64,000 bases of DNA from Flavobacterium sp. (GTDB taxonomy: Bacteria > Bacteroidota > Bacteroidia > Flavobacteriales > Flavobacteriaceae). Under the pieces are notes generated by a model, which searched no databases, was not told the origin of the DNA, and saw only the letters and a program-made list of their open reading frames with translations. Both the position numbers and the translations under genes were made by a program. Of this stretch, positions 1 through 7,390 are shown piece by piece. Positions within the stretch are counted from its first letter, which is position 1, and each line of letters opens with the position of its first letter. The stretch lies in contig NZ_JAGIAV010000004.1 of NCBI RefSeq assembly GCF_017744675.1, positions 1,119,033-1,183,032 on the forward strand. The letters run 5' to 3'.

Positions 1-1
1 G

Positions 2-202
2 GCAAAAATGTCATCCGAAAAAGGTAAAAAAGCAACTCTTGGCCTTTTATTCTTTAAACCATTTTATCGTTTTTTCCACACTTATTTCATAAAAAGAGTC
101 TATTTGGACGGAGTTCCTGGATTAGCAGCAGCATCAATCGATGCATATGGTGTTTTTTCTAGGTATGCCAAAATGGTATTGATTGAAAAAAAATTAGAAT
201 AA
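2..202 (+). CDS. Glycosyltransferase family 2, C-terminal fragment (cut by window edge)
   Basis: Open frame running in from the left edge and ending at a stop at 202; only the last 66 residues are visible. They contain a KPFYRFFHTYFIKR stretch followed by a small-residue helix and an aromatic/basic tail. This matches the C-terminus of the complete family-2 enzyme at 981-1730 (KPFYVFFSQFF), so the two are probably paralogous WaaE/KdtX-type LPS core glycosyltransferases. The catalytic domain lies outside the window. The 3' end overlaps the convergent deacetylase gene by 9 bp. The family assignment is inferred from the C-terminal similarity only. Confidence 0.7.
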   Translation, partial: AKMSSEKGKKATLGLLFFKPFYRFFHTYFIKRVYLDGVPGLAAASIDAYGVFSRYAKMVLIEKKLE

Positions 203-919
203 TTTTAATTTTCCAAATTTGATTTTTAGTTTAAAAACCATTAAACTATCCAATCCTTTAATATCAATTCGTTTAACTTCATAATCATCTTTAAACGGAA
301 AAGTATTAGGTCGATTACCTATTTTTAATCCAAATTTCATTTTATTTTCAACAAGTTGTTGCTTAAAATTTGCTTTTGCGACAACTTCTTTAGGATAATT
401 TCCATAAGGATAAGCAAGCGCAGGATATACTTTGAGGTTATGCTTTTCAATTTCAGACTCACACTTCATGAAATCATCTGCAATCTGTGAAGAATTTAAT
501 GTCTGATATTTATTATGCGCATAAGAATGATACCCAAGTTCGATTATGTCTGCCGGCAATTGTTTTAATTGTTCAATTGTCATGATTTTTTGCGCCAATT
601 CCCCACTACCTTCATTCCACGAATCTGTTTTTCCGATATATTGAAAAGGGATGAAAAAACTAGCTTTTAATTTAAACTTCTCCAATAAAGGCAAAGCATA
701 AATTAATTGATTTTCTGTAACATCATCAAAGGTTAACAGGATGCTTTTTTTAGGAATTGTTTTCATTTTTTCTAAATCAGAAAAATGAAATGTTTTAAAA
801 TTATTATCGCTTAAATATTGAAATTGGCGTTCTAAATTTTGTATTGAAACTGTCAATTTATTACAATCCGCATCAGATTCACATATATTGTGATACATTA
901 AAATTGGCAGTTTCGACAT
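194..919 (-). CDS. Polysaccharide deacetylase (NodB-homology) family protein
   Basis: 241 residues, carbohydrate esterase family 4 type. Visible motifs are MYH at 8-10, the metal/catalytic TFDD motif at 63-66, the HSYAH metal-binding motif at 131-135 and YPYGNY at 170-175. The family removes acetyl groups from N-acetylated sugars in surface glycans using a divalent metal. No signal peptide is visible, so it may act on a cytoplasmic lipid-linked precursor, which is an inference. It lies in the LPS/glycan cluster, convergent with the upstream glycosyltransferase (9-bp overlap) and divergent from the one at 981. A minus-strand TAACTTTG box at 936-943 is a plausible -7 element. Confidence 0.85.
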   Translation of the reverse strand: MSKLPILMYHNICESDADCNKLTVSIQNLERQFQYLSDNNFKTFHFSDLEKMKTIPKKSILLTFDDVTENQLIYALPLLEKFKLKASFFIPFQYIGKTDSWNEGSGELAQKIMTIEQLKQLPADIIELGYHSYAHNKYQTLNSSQIADDFMKCESEIEKHNLKVYPALAYPYGNYPKEVVAKANFKQQLVENKMKFGLKIGNRPNTFPFKDDYEVKRIDIKGLDSLMVFKLKIKFGKLKLF

Positions 920-935
920 TTTAAATAATTTTTAG

Positions 936-964
936 CAAAGTTATACTTTTTAAGATTATTTTTG
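936..964. promoter_or_regulatory. Divergent promoter -7 boxes
   Basis: Two TAnnTTTG boxes lie in the 61-bp divergent spacer: TAACTTTG on the minus strand (936-943), serving the deacetylase, and TATTTTTG on the plus strand (957-964), serving the GTG-started glycosyltransferase at 981. No clear -33 TTG was found for either, so these are candidates only. Confidence 0.4.
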
Positions 965-980
965 GGAAAAAAATAGAATC

Positions 981-1730
981 GTGTCTGGCAAGAATATAAG
1001 CGTAATCTCTCTTTGTTATAATGATGAGACCTACTTAAAAAAACATTTAGAGAATTTATCATTTGCCGAGGAAATCATCCTAATTAACAATAACAGTACA
1101 GATAAAAGTGTTGAAATTGCGCAGGAGTTAGGAGCAAAAATCATTCAGCAAAATAACAACTTCCAAGATGATTGCATAAAATTAGCAATTGAGTCCACAA
1201 AAAACAATTGGATTCTATTAGTTAGTTGCACAGATCATCTTTCTCAGGAACTTATAAATGAAATAAGTTCTGGAATTTCTAAACCAAAAACCGCTTCAAG
1301 CTATTATTCTGGGCAAACTTTATTTTTCTTTGGAAAAACAATAAAATATGGTGTCTTTTTAAACAGAAAGAAGCTTTTGCTTTTTGACAAAACAAGACAT
1401 TCTTACTCCAAAAGTGTTGATACAAGTTTATTTAAAAGACGAAAGATTTTCAAAAATAAAATAGCCTCTTTTGCTTATAAAAACTTTGATGATTTTAGCA
1501 ACAGGCTAAATATGATTCGAAAAGAAGAAGCTCAAGTTTTGTTTAAGAAAAATAAGAAACCAAATATTTATCATTTTTTTATAAAACCCTTTTACGTTTT
1601 TTTCAGTCAGTTCTTTCTAAAGTTAGGTTTTCTAAATGGCCGTGAAGGATTTATTTTAGCTTATATATGTGCTTTTTCTATTTTAAAACGTTATTTAATT
1701 TTATGGCTATTGTACCGTAATATGGATTGA
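981..1730 (+). CDS. WaaE/KdtX-like glycosyltransferase family 2 with altered DXD region
   Basis: 249 residues, read from a GTG start at 981. The N-terminus (ISVISLCYNDETYLKKHLE, then IILINNNSTDKS) is the nucleotide-sugar binding fold of family-2 transferases, and the C-terminus has the KPFYVFF segment plus a hydrophobic tail that probably sits on the membrane. Where relatives carry a DADE(W/R) metal-binding motif after NDWVL, this protein has NNWILLVSCTDHLS, so the DXD aspartates are missing. It may use other ligands, be non-catalytic, or act as a partner subunit. It is followed after 61 bp by the heptosyltransferase gene on the same strand, probably as one operon. Confidence 0.75.
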   Translation: MSGKNISVISLCYNDETYLKKHLENLSFAEEIILINNNSTDKSVEIAQELGAKIIQQNNNFQDDCIKLAIESTKNNWILLVSCTDHLSQELINEISSGISKPKTASSYYSGQTLFFFGKTIKYGVFLNRKKLLLFDKTRHSYSKSVDTSLFKRRKIFKNKIASFAYKNFDDFSNRLNMIRKEEAQVLFKKNKKPNIYHFFIKPFYVFFSQFFLKLGFLNGREGFILAYICAFSILKRYLILWLLYRNMD

Positions 1731-1791
1731 TTTATTCGAATTAAAAAAGCAAAAAAAACGAAAGTTTACAAGTATACAAATTGAATTTAAG

Positions 1792-2859
1792 ATGAAAATA
1801 TTAATTATACAGCAAAAAAGAATTGGAGATGTTTTACTAAGTTCTATTCTTTGCAATAGTATAAAAAAAGCATACCCAGACTCTACTATAGATTTCATGT
1901 GCTATCCTAACTGTAAAGATGTTTTGATTGGCAATCCAAATATTGACTCTATAATATTATTGCCAAATGAGGTACGCAAATCTTATTTGTCATTATTTAA
2001 GTTCTTTTTCGAAATCCGATCTAAAAAATATGATGTATTAATTGATGTTTATGGTAAATTAGAAACGAATCTAATCACATTATTTTCGGGCGCGACTACA
2101 AAAATATCTTACTACAAATGGTATTCTTCACTATTTTACAATCACAACCTTCCAAGATTATCAAAAGAAACTAAAACAAAATTCGGACAAGCAATCGATA
2201 ATCGACTTTTGTTGTTGCAACCTTTAAAACTGGGCAATGATGCGATTAATCCTTATCCAAAATTATATGTCGATCCTAAAGAAAATCAAAAAGCTTTAGC
2301 CTTATTTGAAAAGCACCATGTAGATAGAAACAAGAAAATTGTAATGATTAGTCTTTTGGGAAGTGAAAAGATAAAAACATACCCTTTAGAAAATATGGCC
2401 GAAGTAGTAGAATATATTGGCCAAAACAGTGAGGCTACTATTTTGTTCAATTACTTTCCAAGCCAAATAGAAGACGCTCAAAAAATCTATGATCTTTGTT
2501 CAGCAGCAACTAAAGAAAAAATACATTTTGATTTATTAGCCGATACTTTAAGTTCATTTATTGCTATAATGGACTTATGCGACGTTATTATCGGAAATGA
2601 TGGAGGCGCAATAAATATGGCAAAAGCACTTAACAAGCCTTCGTTTATTATTTTCTCACCTCATGTTGACAAAAATGATTGGGCAACTTTTGAAGATGGC
2701 AAACAAAATCTTTCTGTGCATTTGAATGACTTCAAACCAGAGTTATTTAGCGAATTAGCAGACAAAGAAATAAAACCAAACACCCTTCAATTGTACACTA
2801 AATTTACTCCTGATTTGTTCAAAGATCAAATCTCATTCTTTTTAAACGAGCATTTATAA
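1792..2859 (+). CDS. Glycosyltransferase family 9 (heptosyltransferase-like)
   Basis: 355 residues. The N-terminus MKILIIQQKRIGDVLLSS is the signature of family-9 enzymes (ADP-heptose:LPS heptosyltransferases, COG0859). The C-terminal half contains IIGNDGGAINMAKALNKPS near residues 266-284, the donor-binding loop of this GT-B fold. It probably adds heptose or a similar sugar to the LPS inner core at the cytoplasmic face of the inner membrane. It sits directly behind the family-2 enzyme and convergent with the LPS kinase gene, consistent with inner-core assembly. The exact donor and acceptor cannot be read from sequence. Confidence 0.88.
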   Translation: MKILIIQQKRIGDVLLSSILCNSIKKAYPDSTIDFMCYPNCKDVLIGNPNIDSIILLPNEVRKSYLSLFKFFFEIRSKKYDVLIDVYGKLETNLITLFSGATTKISYYKWYSSLFYNHNLPRLSKETKTKFGQAIDNRLLLLQPLKLGNDAINPYPKLYVDPKENQKALALFEKHHVDRNKKIVMISLLGSEKIKTYPLENMAEVVEYIGQNSEATILFNYFPSQIEDAQKIYDLCSAATKEKIHFDLLADTLSSFIAIMDLCDVIIGNDGGAINMAKALNKPSFIIFSPHVDKNDWATFEDGKQNLSVHLNDFKPELFSELADKEIKPNTLQLYTKFTPDLFKDQISFFLNEHL

Positions 2860-2894
2860 TCCACTATTTATATAAAAGCAAAGGCAAAGTTTTA

Positions 2895-3662
2895 TTATTT
2901 TTTCCAGAATTTTAATTTCTTTTTAAGTCTTTGCTTTCTGGCAAATTTCTCTTGAAAATCACAAGTTAGCTGCCACATTCTTTCAAAAATTTCAGCTTCT
3001 GTTTTATCAGTATATAACTTAGCATACTCATTACTCATTACTGCGATCATTTCTTTATGAGGCGTTAATCTTCTTAAGTTATGCATTCTTTGTTCAAAAT
3101 TCATGCTTTCATGAAATTGCATTCGGTTTAAATCAACTAAAAAGAATTCATATTTATCATGTGAAACCTTTTTAATCAAAGTATTCCCTGGAGAATGATC
3201 CAGAAACTCAATTCCTTTTTCATGAAGATCAAAAGAAAATCTGGTAAATTGTCTTAAAATATTCTCCCCATCTGGATAATCAGGAATTAGTATTAACTCT
3301 CTATAAGTCAATTCTGTCACCAAATGTTCACTTACATAATAACTATCCTTTAAACCCAATGCATTAAAATTCTCAACAAATGCGATTGGCTCAGGAGTTC
3401 CAATACCTTTACTTAGCAAAATTGTAGCATACTCATAAGAACGTTCCGCTTTTGATTTTCGGAAATACTTATAAACTACTTTGTTCATTAAATTAGGAAT
3501 CTTAAATGATTTAATGTTAACCGTTCTACCATCAAGATCAAACAACTTAATTATATTACGTTGTCCATTACCAAAAATAACTCCTGAAACAGTAAAATTT
3601 CTAGTAATAGTAAGAATAGATGAGATAGCGTCGATAAAAATAGGATTTACTCTAAAATTCAT
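2895..3662 (-). CDS. LPS kinase, Kdo/WaaP family
   Basis: 255 residues with a eukaryotic-kinase-like fold of the Kdo kinase/WaaP type, which phosphorylates inner-core sugars of LPS on the cytoplasmic face. Visible elements are lysines at NIKSFK (49-54) as candidate ATP contacts, KAERSYEYA (71-79) with the helix glutamate, the catalytic loop FLDHSPGN (153-160, Asp155 and Asn160) and the metal-binding VDLNR (176-180, Asp177). The C-terminus is strongly basic. A well-formed Bacteroidota promoter lies directly upstream (3684-3714). A decayed copy of its 5' end and promoter lies about 550 bp further right. Confidence in the family is high; the acceptor sugar is unknown. Confidence 0.88.
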   Translation of the reverse strand: MNFRVNPIFIDAISSILTITRNFTVSGVIFGNGQRNIIKLFDLDGRTVNIKSFKIPNLMNKVVYKYFRKSKAERSYEYATILLSKGIGTPEPIAFVENFNALGLKDSYYVSEHLVTELTYRELILIPDYPDGENILRQFTRFSFDLHEKGIEFLDHSPGNTLIKKVSHDKYEFFLVDLNRMQFHESMNFEQRMHNLRRLTPHKEMIAVMSNEYAKLYTDKTEAEIFERMWQLTCDFQEKFARKQRLKKKLKFWKK

Positions 3663-3683
3663 TTATGATTTTTTTATAAAAGA

Positions 3684-3714
3684 CAAAAATACATATAGAA
3701 TACTACACTTCAAA
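3684..3714 (-). promoter_or_regulatory. Promoter of the LPS kinase gene
   Basis: On the minus strand TTTG (3711-3714) is separated by 19 nt from TATTTTTG (3684-3691). This fits the Flavobacterium pattern TTG-N(17-23)-TAnnTTTG. The ATG at 3662 lies about 15 nt downstream of the expected start of transcription. The same arrangement is preserved next to the decayed copy at 4252-4284. Confidence 0.7.
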
Positions 3715-4145
3715 TTAATATGACCTTTTCATATTAACCAAATTGTAATCATGCATTAATTTGTCGTAATGTTTTTGTTTCTTTTTAACTTTCCAAAACA
3801 CATAATTTCTTAAAAAACACGCATTTCTCAAATGAAAAACGGGCAATTTACATTTATATTACTTCAAGATAAAACAAATTGAAATCAGTGATATGTTTCT
3901 TTAGACACCAAAAAAACAAAAAGGTTTAATCTAAATAAAAAAAATCTCCATCTTAAAGAAACGTATTAGATAGCACTTAATTTTTCAAAAAAACTACATG
4001 CATTATTTTTTGATAATCAGAATTTTAGGCAGTTAAAGTATGATTTTCTTAAAGTAAAATAATTCAAGTTCGTTCAATTTATACTACCAAAAAAGATCAA
4101 AAAAGGGATTTTTTATAACCTAAAAAATATAAAACATTCTTATAA
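3715..4145. other. AT-rich intergenic region, no gene seen
   Basis: About 430 bp with many A and T runs and stops in all frames. I see no coding region, tRNA, clear terminator or promoter. It separates the kinase promoter from the decayed kinase copy to its right, and may itself hold more of the decayed copy that is no longer recognisable. Confidence 0.5.
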
Positions 4146-4231
4146 GCAGAGAAATCAAGTATTAGCAGACCTACAATAACGTTTTGTTTTTGAATTCGGA
4201 AATATTTATAAGCTACTTTGTAAAAATTCGT
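4146..4231 (-). pseudogene. Decayed 5' fragment of a second LPS kinase gene
   Basis: The minus strand matches the 5' end of the intact kinase gene at 2895-3662 but is broken. The start codon ATG has become ACG (4229-4231). After AATTTT, codons 4 to about 59 are missing, and the reading resumes with KVAYKYFR, matching KVVYKYFR at residues 61-68 of the intact protein. Similarity fades out towards 4146. The upstream side (4232-4290) also matches the intact gene's promoter region. This indicates duplication of the kinase gene followed by internal deletion and loss, or a remnant of recombination between glycan loci. Confidence 0.75.
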
Positions 4232-4251
4232 TTATGATTTTTCACAAACTA

Positions 4252-4284
4252 CAAAAATACATATATATGATCTAAGACTTCAAA
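4252..4284 (-). promoter_or_regulatory. Relic promoter copy in front of the decayed kinase fragment
   Basis: Minus strand TTTG (4281-4284), 21-nt spacer, TATTTTTG (4252-4259). The surrounding sequence matches the intact kinase promoter, including the TCATAAA stretch next to the start codon. If active it would transcribe into the relic. No functional product is expected. Confidence 0.5.
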
Positions 4285-4316
4285 TTATTATTGTATTTTC
4301 GTAAAAAAAAGAAAAA

Positions 4317-5387
4317 ATGTCGTTTAAAATTTTTCTGGAAACACATAATATAAGTAATAGAGCCGCTGGCTTAGGGACTTTCAATTATGAATTGATTAAA
4401 GGTTTATCTTCATTAGATTTTAAAGATTATGAATTAACTTTAAACACCCCTGATCCTGATGTGTTGAAAGAAGAATTTAAAGATAAATTCAAATACCACA
4501 AATACAATAGTTTATCCAGGCATCCAATATTTAGAGTTCGAAAGAAACATGATTTATGGCACTCTGTAAATCAAAATACAAAAGTCGAACCCTTTAATTG
4601 CAATAAATATCTATTAACTATTCATGATGTTCATTTTATCGATGAAATTTCTCCAGATCCTAATCATAGATTAAATAGATTGTTTAGGGCTAAACTAGAA
4701 AAATCAACTGCCATAACTTATATCTCAGAATTTGCAAAATTAGAGACACATAAAAATTTTAATGTGCCAAATGTTCCTGAATATGTAATTCATAACGGAA
4801 ATCCGATTTCTACAGTTTTAGACACATCAAAATATAGTACAAATATTCCAGTTGACAGGCCATTTTTTTACGCTATTGGAGATTTTCTTGAAAGAAAAAA
4901 TTACCATTCGATTGTGAATATGATGAAGCACGTAAAAGACTTCAACTTAATTATTTCTGGAAATAGCGATAAAAAATACGGCGAAAGAATAAAACAGTTA
5001 ATTGCCGATAACGGATTAAAAGAGCGCGTTTTTTTGACTGGAAAAGTAAGCGAAGAAGGTAAACAGTTTTTTATGAAAAATTGTACTGCCTTTCTTTTTC
5101 CTTCCATTAGAGAAGGTTTCGGACTTCCGCCAATTGAAGCAATGAGTTTTGGCAAACCTACATTTTTATCAAACAAAACATCTCTTCCTGAAATTGGTGG
5201 CGATGCCTCTATTTATTGGGATAATTTTGACTCTGAATACATGGCGGATGTTTTACTTGAAGGCCTTCACGATTATGAAACCAACAAAACCGAAAGAGAA
5301 GCAATTATAAAAAAACGAGCAGCCGACTTTGATTGGAAAAGAACAGCTGCTGATTATTTTGATGTTTATTCTAAAATTTTATCTTAA
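4317..5387 (+). CDS. Glycosyltransferase family 4 (GT-B fold)
   Basis: 356 residues. The C-terminal domain carries EGFGLPPIEAMSFG (about 266-279), the donor-binding E-x7-E motif typical of family-4 retaining transferases, preceded by FFYAIGDFLERKNY, the usual linker strand. The N-terminal acceptor domain has GLGTFNYELIKGL near residue 19. It probably adds a sugar from a nucleotide donor during LPS core or O-chain synthesis at the inner membrane. It has its own spacer upstream and is convergent with the next gene (2-bp gap). The specific sugar cannot be assigned. Confidence 0.85.
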   Translation: MSFKIFLETHNISNRAAGLGTFNYELIKGLSSLDFKDYELTLNTPDPDVLKEEFKDKFKYHKYNSLSRHPIFRVRKKHDLWHSVNQNTKVEPFNCNKYLLTIHDVHFIDEISPDPNHRLNRLFRAKLEKSTAITYISEFAKLETHKNFNVPNVPEYVIHNGNPISTVLDTSKYSTNIPVDRPFFYAIGDFLERKNYHSIVNMMKHVKDFNLIISGNSDKKYGERIKQLIADNGLKERVFLTGKVSEEGKQFFMKNCTAFLFPSIREGFGLPPIEAMSFGKPTFLSNKTSLPEIGGDASIYWDNFDSEYMADVLLEGLHDYETNKTEREAIIKKRAADFDWKRTAADYFDVYSKILS

Positions 5388-5389
5388 TA

Positions 5390-6271
5390 TCAAGATTTTT
5401 TAAATAAAAACTTAAACCATTGTCCAAAGTTTTTCTTATGAAGAAACACTTCAGAAAGCATTAATTTTTTCTCTTTTTGAATAATATTTTTAATTTCAAC
5501 AATATCCTTTGATGGAAAGAAACCTAATTTTTTCCATCTTTCTGGTTCTATGTAGTATAAGTTTCTGAATTCTTTAAAATTAGCCTCATTTACATGAATC
5601 CATTTGTTTAAAAAATCTTTATTGGTTTCTTTATTGTGTCCCCAATTTTCAAACTTAAATCTAAGCTCTTCTTCAGTTCTAGATAAAGACTCATGTAAAA
5701 CAAGATTATTTGTGTAAATAACTTGCCCTTTAGTTCTTCTTCCATGAATATACTCAGGATTGTTTGTTGCAAATATTGCTTTAGTAGGCTTATCTACATA
5801 AAGAATTCCATTTGGAGTGTATTTATAAAGAATAACCCAAAAAGCAGCAATTTGTATTGTTTTTTTTAAAGGTTCTTTTAGGTAAGAATCGTATTTTCGA
5901 AGATCAGCAACAAATCTTTTAAAATCAATAAAATATTCATCACAATCAATTTGAATAAGCCAGTTTCCTAATCCCATTTTTTCAGAAAGGAGTTTCCTTT
6001 CTCTAATTTCACACTGCATTGTTGTAAAATCAGGAACATAAAAATCATCTTCGTAAATTACAATTTTCTTATCAATATCAAAAAGCTCAAGCCATTCAAA
6101 AAAAGAATTGTCAATATTAAAATATTCACCATTCCATGTTCTCCTATTTTTATCAATTGCTAAAAAAATTGCATCAGCATCATTATATGTTGTGGGCAAA
6201 GAATTTTTTAGTAATTCATAGTCGTATGAAACTAAATAACCTACTTGTATTTTACCTATCATTAAAGTCAT
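5390..6271 (-). CDS. Probable GT-A glycosyltransferase (family 2-like)
   Basis: 293 residues, with an alternative start at the fourth residue (6262). The central stretch GNWLIQIDCDEYFIDF contains a DxDE motif in the context used by GT-A transferases for the metal and nucleotide sugar. A conserved-looking C-terminal half holds HGRRTKG and HESLSRTEEEL. The end of the protein is basic and aromatic, suggesting membrane contact. The N-terminus (KIQVGYLVSYDYELL) is unlike the usual family-2 opening, so this is a divergent group. It lies between two other transferase genes in the glycan cluster. No specific substrate is proposed. Confidence 0.65.
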   Translation of the reverse strand: MTLMIGKIQVGYLVSYDYELLKNSLPTTYNDADAIFLAIDKNRRTWNGEYFNIDNSFFEWLELFDIDKKIVIYEDDFYVPDFTTMQCEIRERKLLSEKMGLGNWLIQIDCDEYFIDFKRFVADLRKYDSYLKEPLKKTIQIAAFWVILYKYTPNGILYVDKPTKAIFATNNPEYIHGRRTKGQVIYTNNLVLHESLSRTEEELRFKFENWGHNKETNKDFLNKWIHVNEANFKEFRNLYYIEPERWKKLGFFPSKDIVEIKNIIQKEKKLMLSEVFLHKKNFGQWFKFLFKKS

Positions 6272-6282
6272 TATAAAACTTG

Positions 6283-6322
6283 TTGCAAGTTACTATTTAA
6301 TATCTATTTTTGTCAAAAATAG
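6283..6322 (+). promoter_or_regulatory. Promoter with palindromic -7 boxes
   Basis: On the plus strand TTG (6283-6285) is followed after 19 nt by TATTTTTG (6305-6312), a good Bacteroidota promoter for the gene at 6431, implying a leader of about 110 nt. The reverse complement of the next bases is again TATTTTTG (6314-6321 on the minus strand), so TATTTTTG-T-CAAAAATA is a palindrome with a -7 box facing each way. The minus-strand box would serve the gene at 5390-6271. Confidence 0.6.
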
Positions 6323-6430
6323 AGCAGAATATGATTAAAAATCTATCTGTGTCTTTATTTTATTTGAATATCCTTACTGGTTTTAAAACTAAACATTTAC
6401 CAAAAAATTATCCTTAAAAACATTCTTGCC

Positions 6431-7384
6431 ATGAAAATTAGCCTCATCAGTTTTGATTTCTTTAGTTTTGACCATCATATTATTCTTGAACTTCAAAAAA
6501 GAAATATTGAAGCTGAACATATCGATATTTCCAAATTTAAATACAAATACACTTCAATTTTTGATAGGGCAGTAAATTTATTCAACAAAAAAGTCCTTAA
6601 GAAAAACAAGAAGGTTATCGAAATGGAAAAAGATGTTCTTAAACGTCTTCAAAATTTAGGACCTCAAGATATCATTTTAACAATACGTCCAGATTGTTTA
6701 TCAAAAGAAACACATCTAAAAATAAAACAGCATACAAACAAATATATTGCATACATATATGACAGCTGTCAAAGATTTCCTATTGACCACTTATTAAATG
6801 GCATATTTGATGAAATCTTTTCATTTGACCTTGTTGATGTAAAAAAATATAATTTTTCTTTTATCTCTAATTACATTTACAACCAGAAAAAAGAGCTCAC
6901 TGCGTCAAATATTAATGAAAATATATTTATAATCATCTCTATTGATGAACGCTTTAATTTTTTAAATAATCTAGCAGACTATTTATCTTCGAAAGGCATT
7001 AAATTTAAATTTATTGCTATTGGAAAAAAAGCTCCTAAAAACATCAATAGCAATATCATTTTTCAGCGTAAAAAACTCTTTTCAAAAGATCTACAGGATG
7101 ATTTAGAGAACTCCAAAATCTTTCTTGACCTGATAAGACATGGCCACAACGGATTGAGTTTTAGAATATTTGAAGCTTTAGCAATGCAAAGAAAAATTAT
7201 CACTACAAACCAAACTATCAGCCAATACGATTTTTACAATCCAAATAATATCCTAATACTTGATGAAAATAAAACTATAGATATAGATCCTGATTTTTTC
7301 GCAACACCTTATCAGCCTTTAAGTGATGATATATACTACAAATACACTATCGAAAATTGGGTTAAAACGGTTTTTAAATTATAA
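6431..7384 (+). CDS. Putative GT-B glycosyltransferase of the glycan cluster
   Basis: 317 residues. It lacks a textbook motif but has the layout of CgeB-like GT-B proteins: an N-terminal Rossmann-like start (MKISLISFDFFSFDHH), a middle segment YIAYIYDSCQRFP near residue 110, and a C-terminal stretch HNGLSFRIFEALAMQRKIIT (about 239-258), where R-x-FE-A-x-A resembles donor-binding helices of this fold. The C-terminus has the YTIENWV tail. Context strongly suggests LPS or capsule sugar transfer. It is convergent with the next gene (6-bp gap). Function is inferred mainly from context and fold-like motifs. Confidence 0.55.
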   Translation: MKISLISFDFFSFDHHIILELQKRNIEAEHIDISKFKYKYTSIFDRAVNLFNKKVLKKNKKVIEMEKDVLKRLQNLGPQDIILTIRPDCLSKETHLKIKQHTNKYIAYIYDSCQRFPIDHLLNGIFDEIFSFDLVDVKKYNFSFISNYIYNQKKELTASNINENIFIIISIDERFNFLNNLADYLSSKGIKFKFIAIGKKAPKNINSNIIFQRKKLFSKDLQDDLENSKIFLDLIRHGHNGLSFRIFEALAMQRKIITTNQTISQYDFYNPNNILILDENKTIDIDPDFFATPYQPLSDDIYYKYTIENWVKTVFKL

Positions 7385-7390
7385 ATCAAT

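Noticed and set aside
3481..3723. 80-codon plus-strand frame across the start of the LPS kinase gene
   Set aside because: It is antisense to the conserved kinase N-terminus and its promoter; no supporting features.
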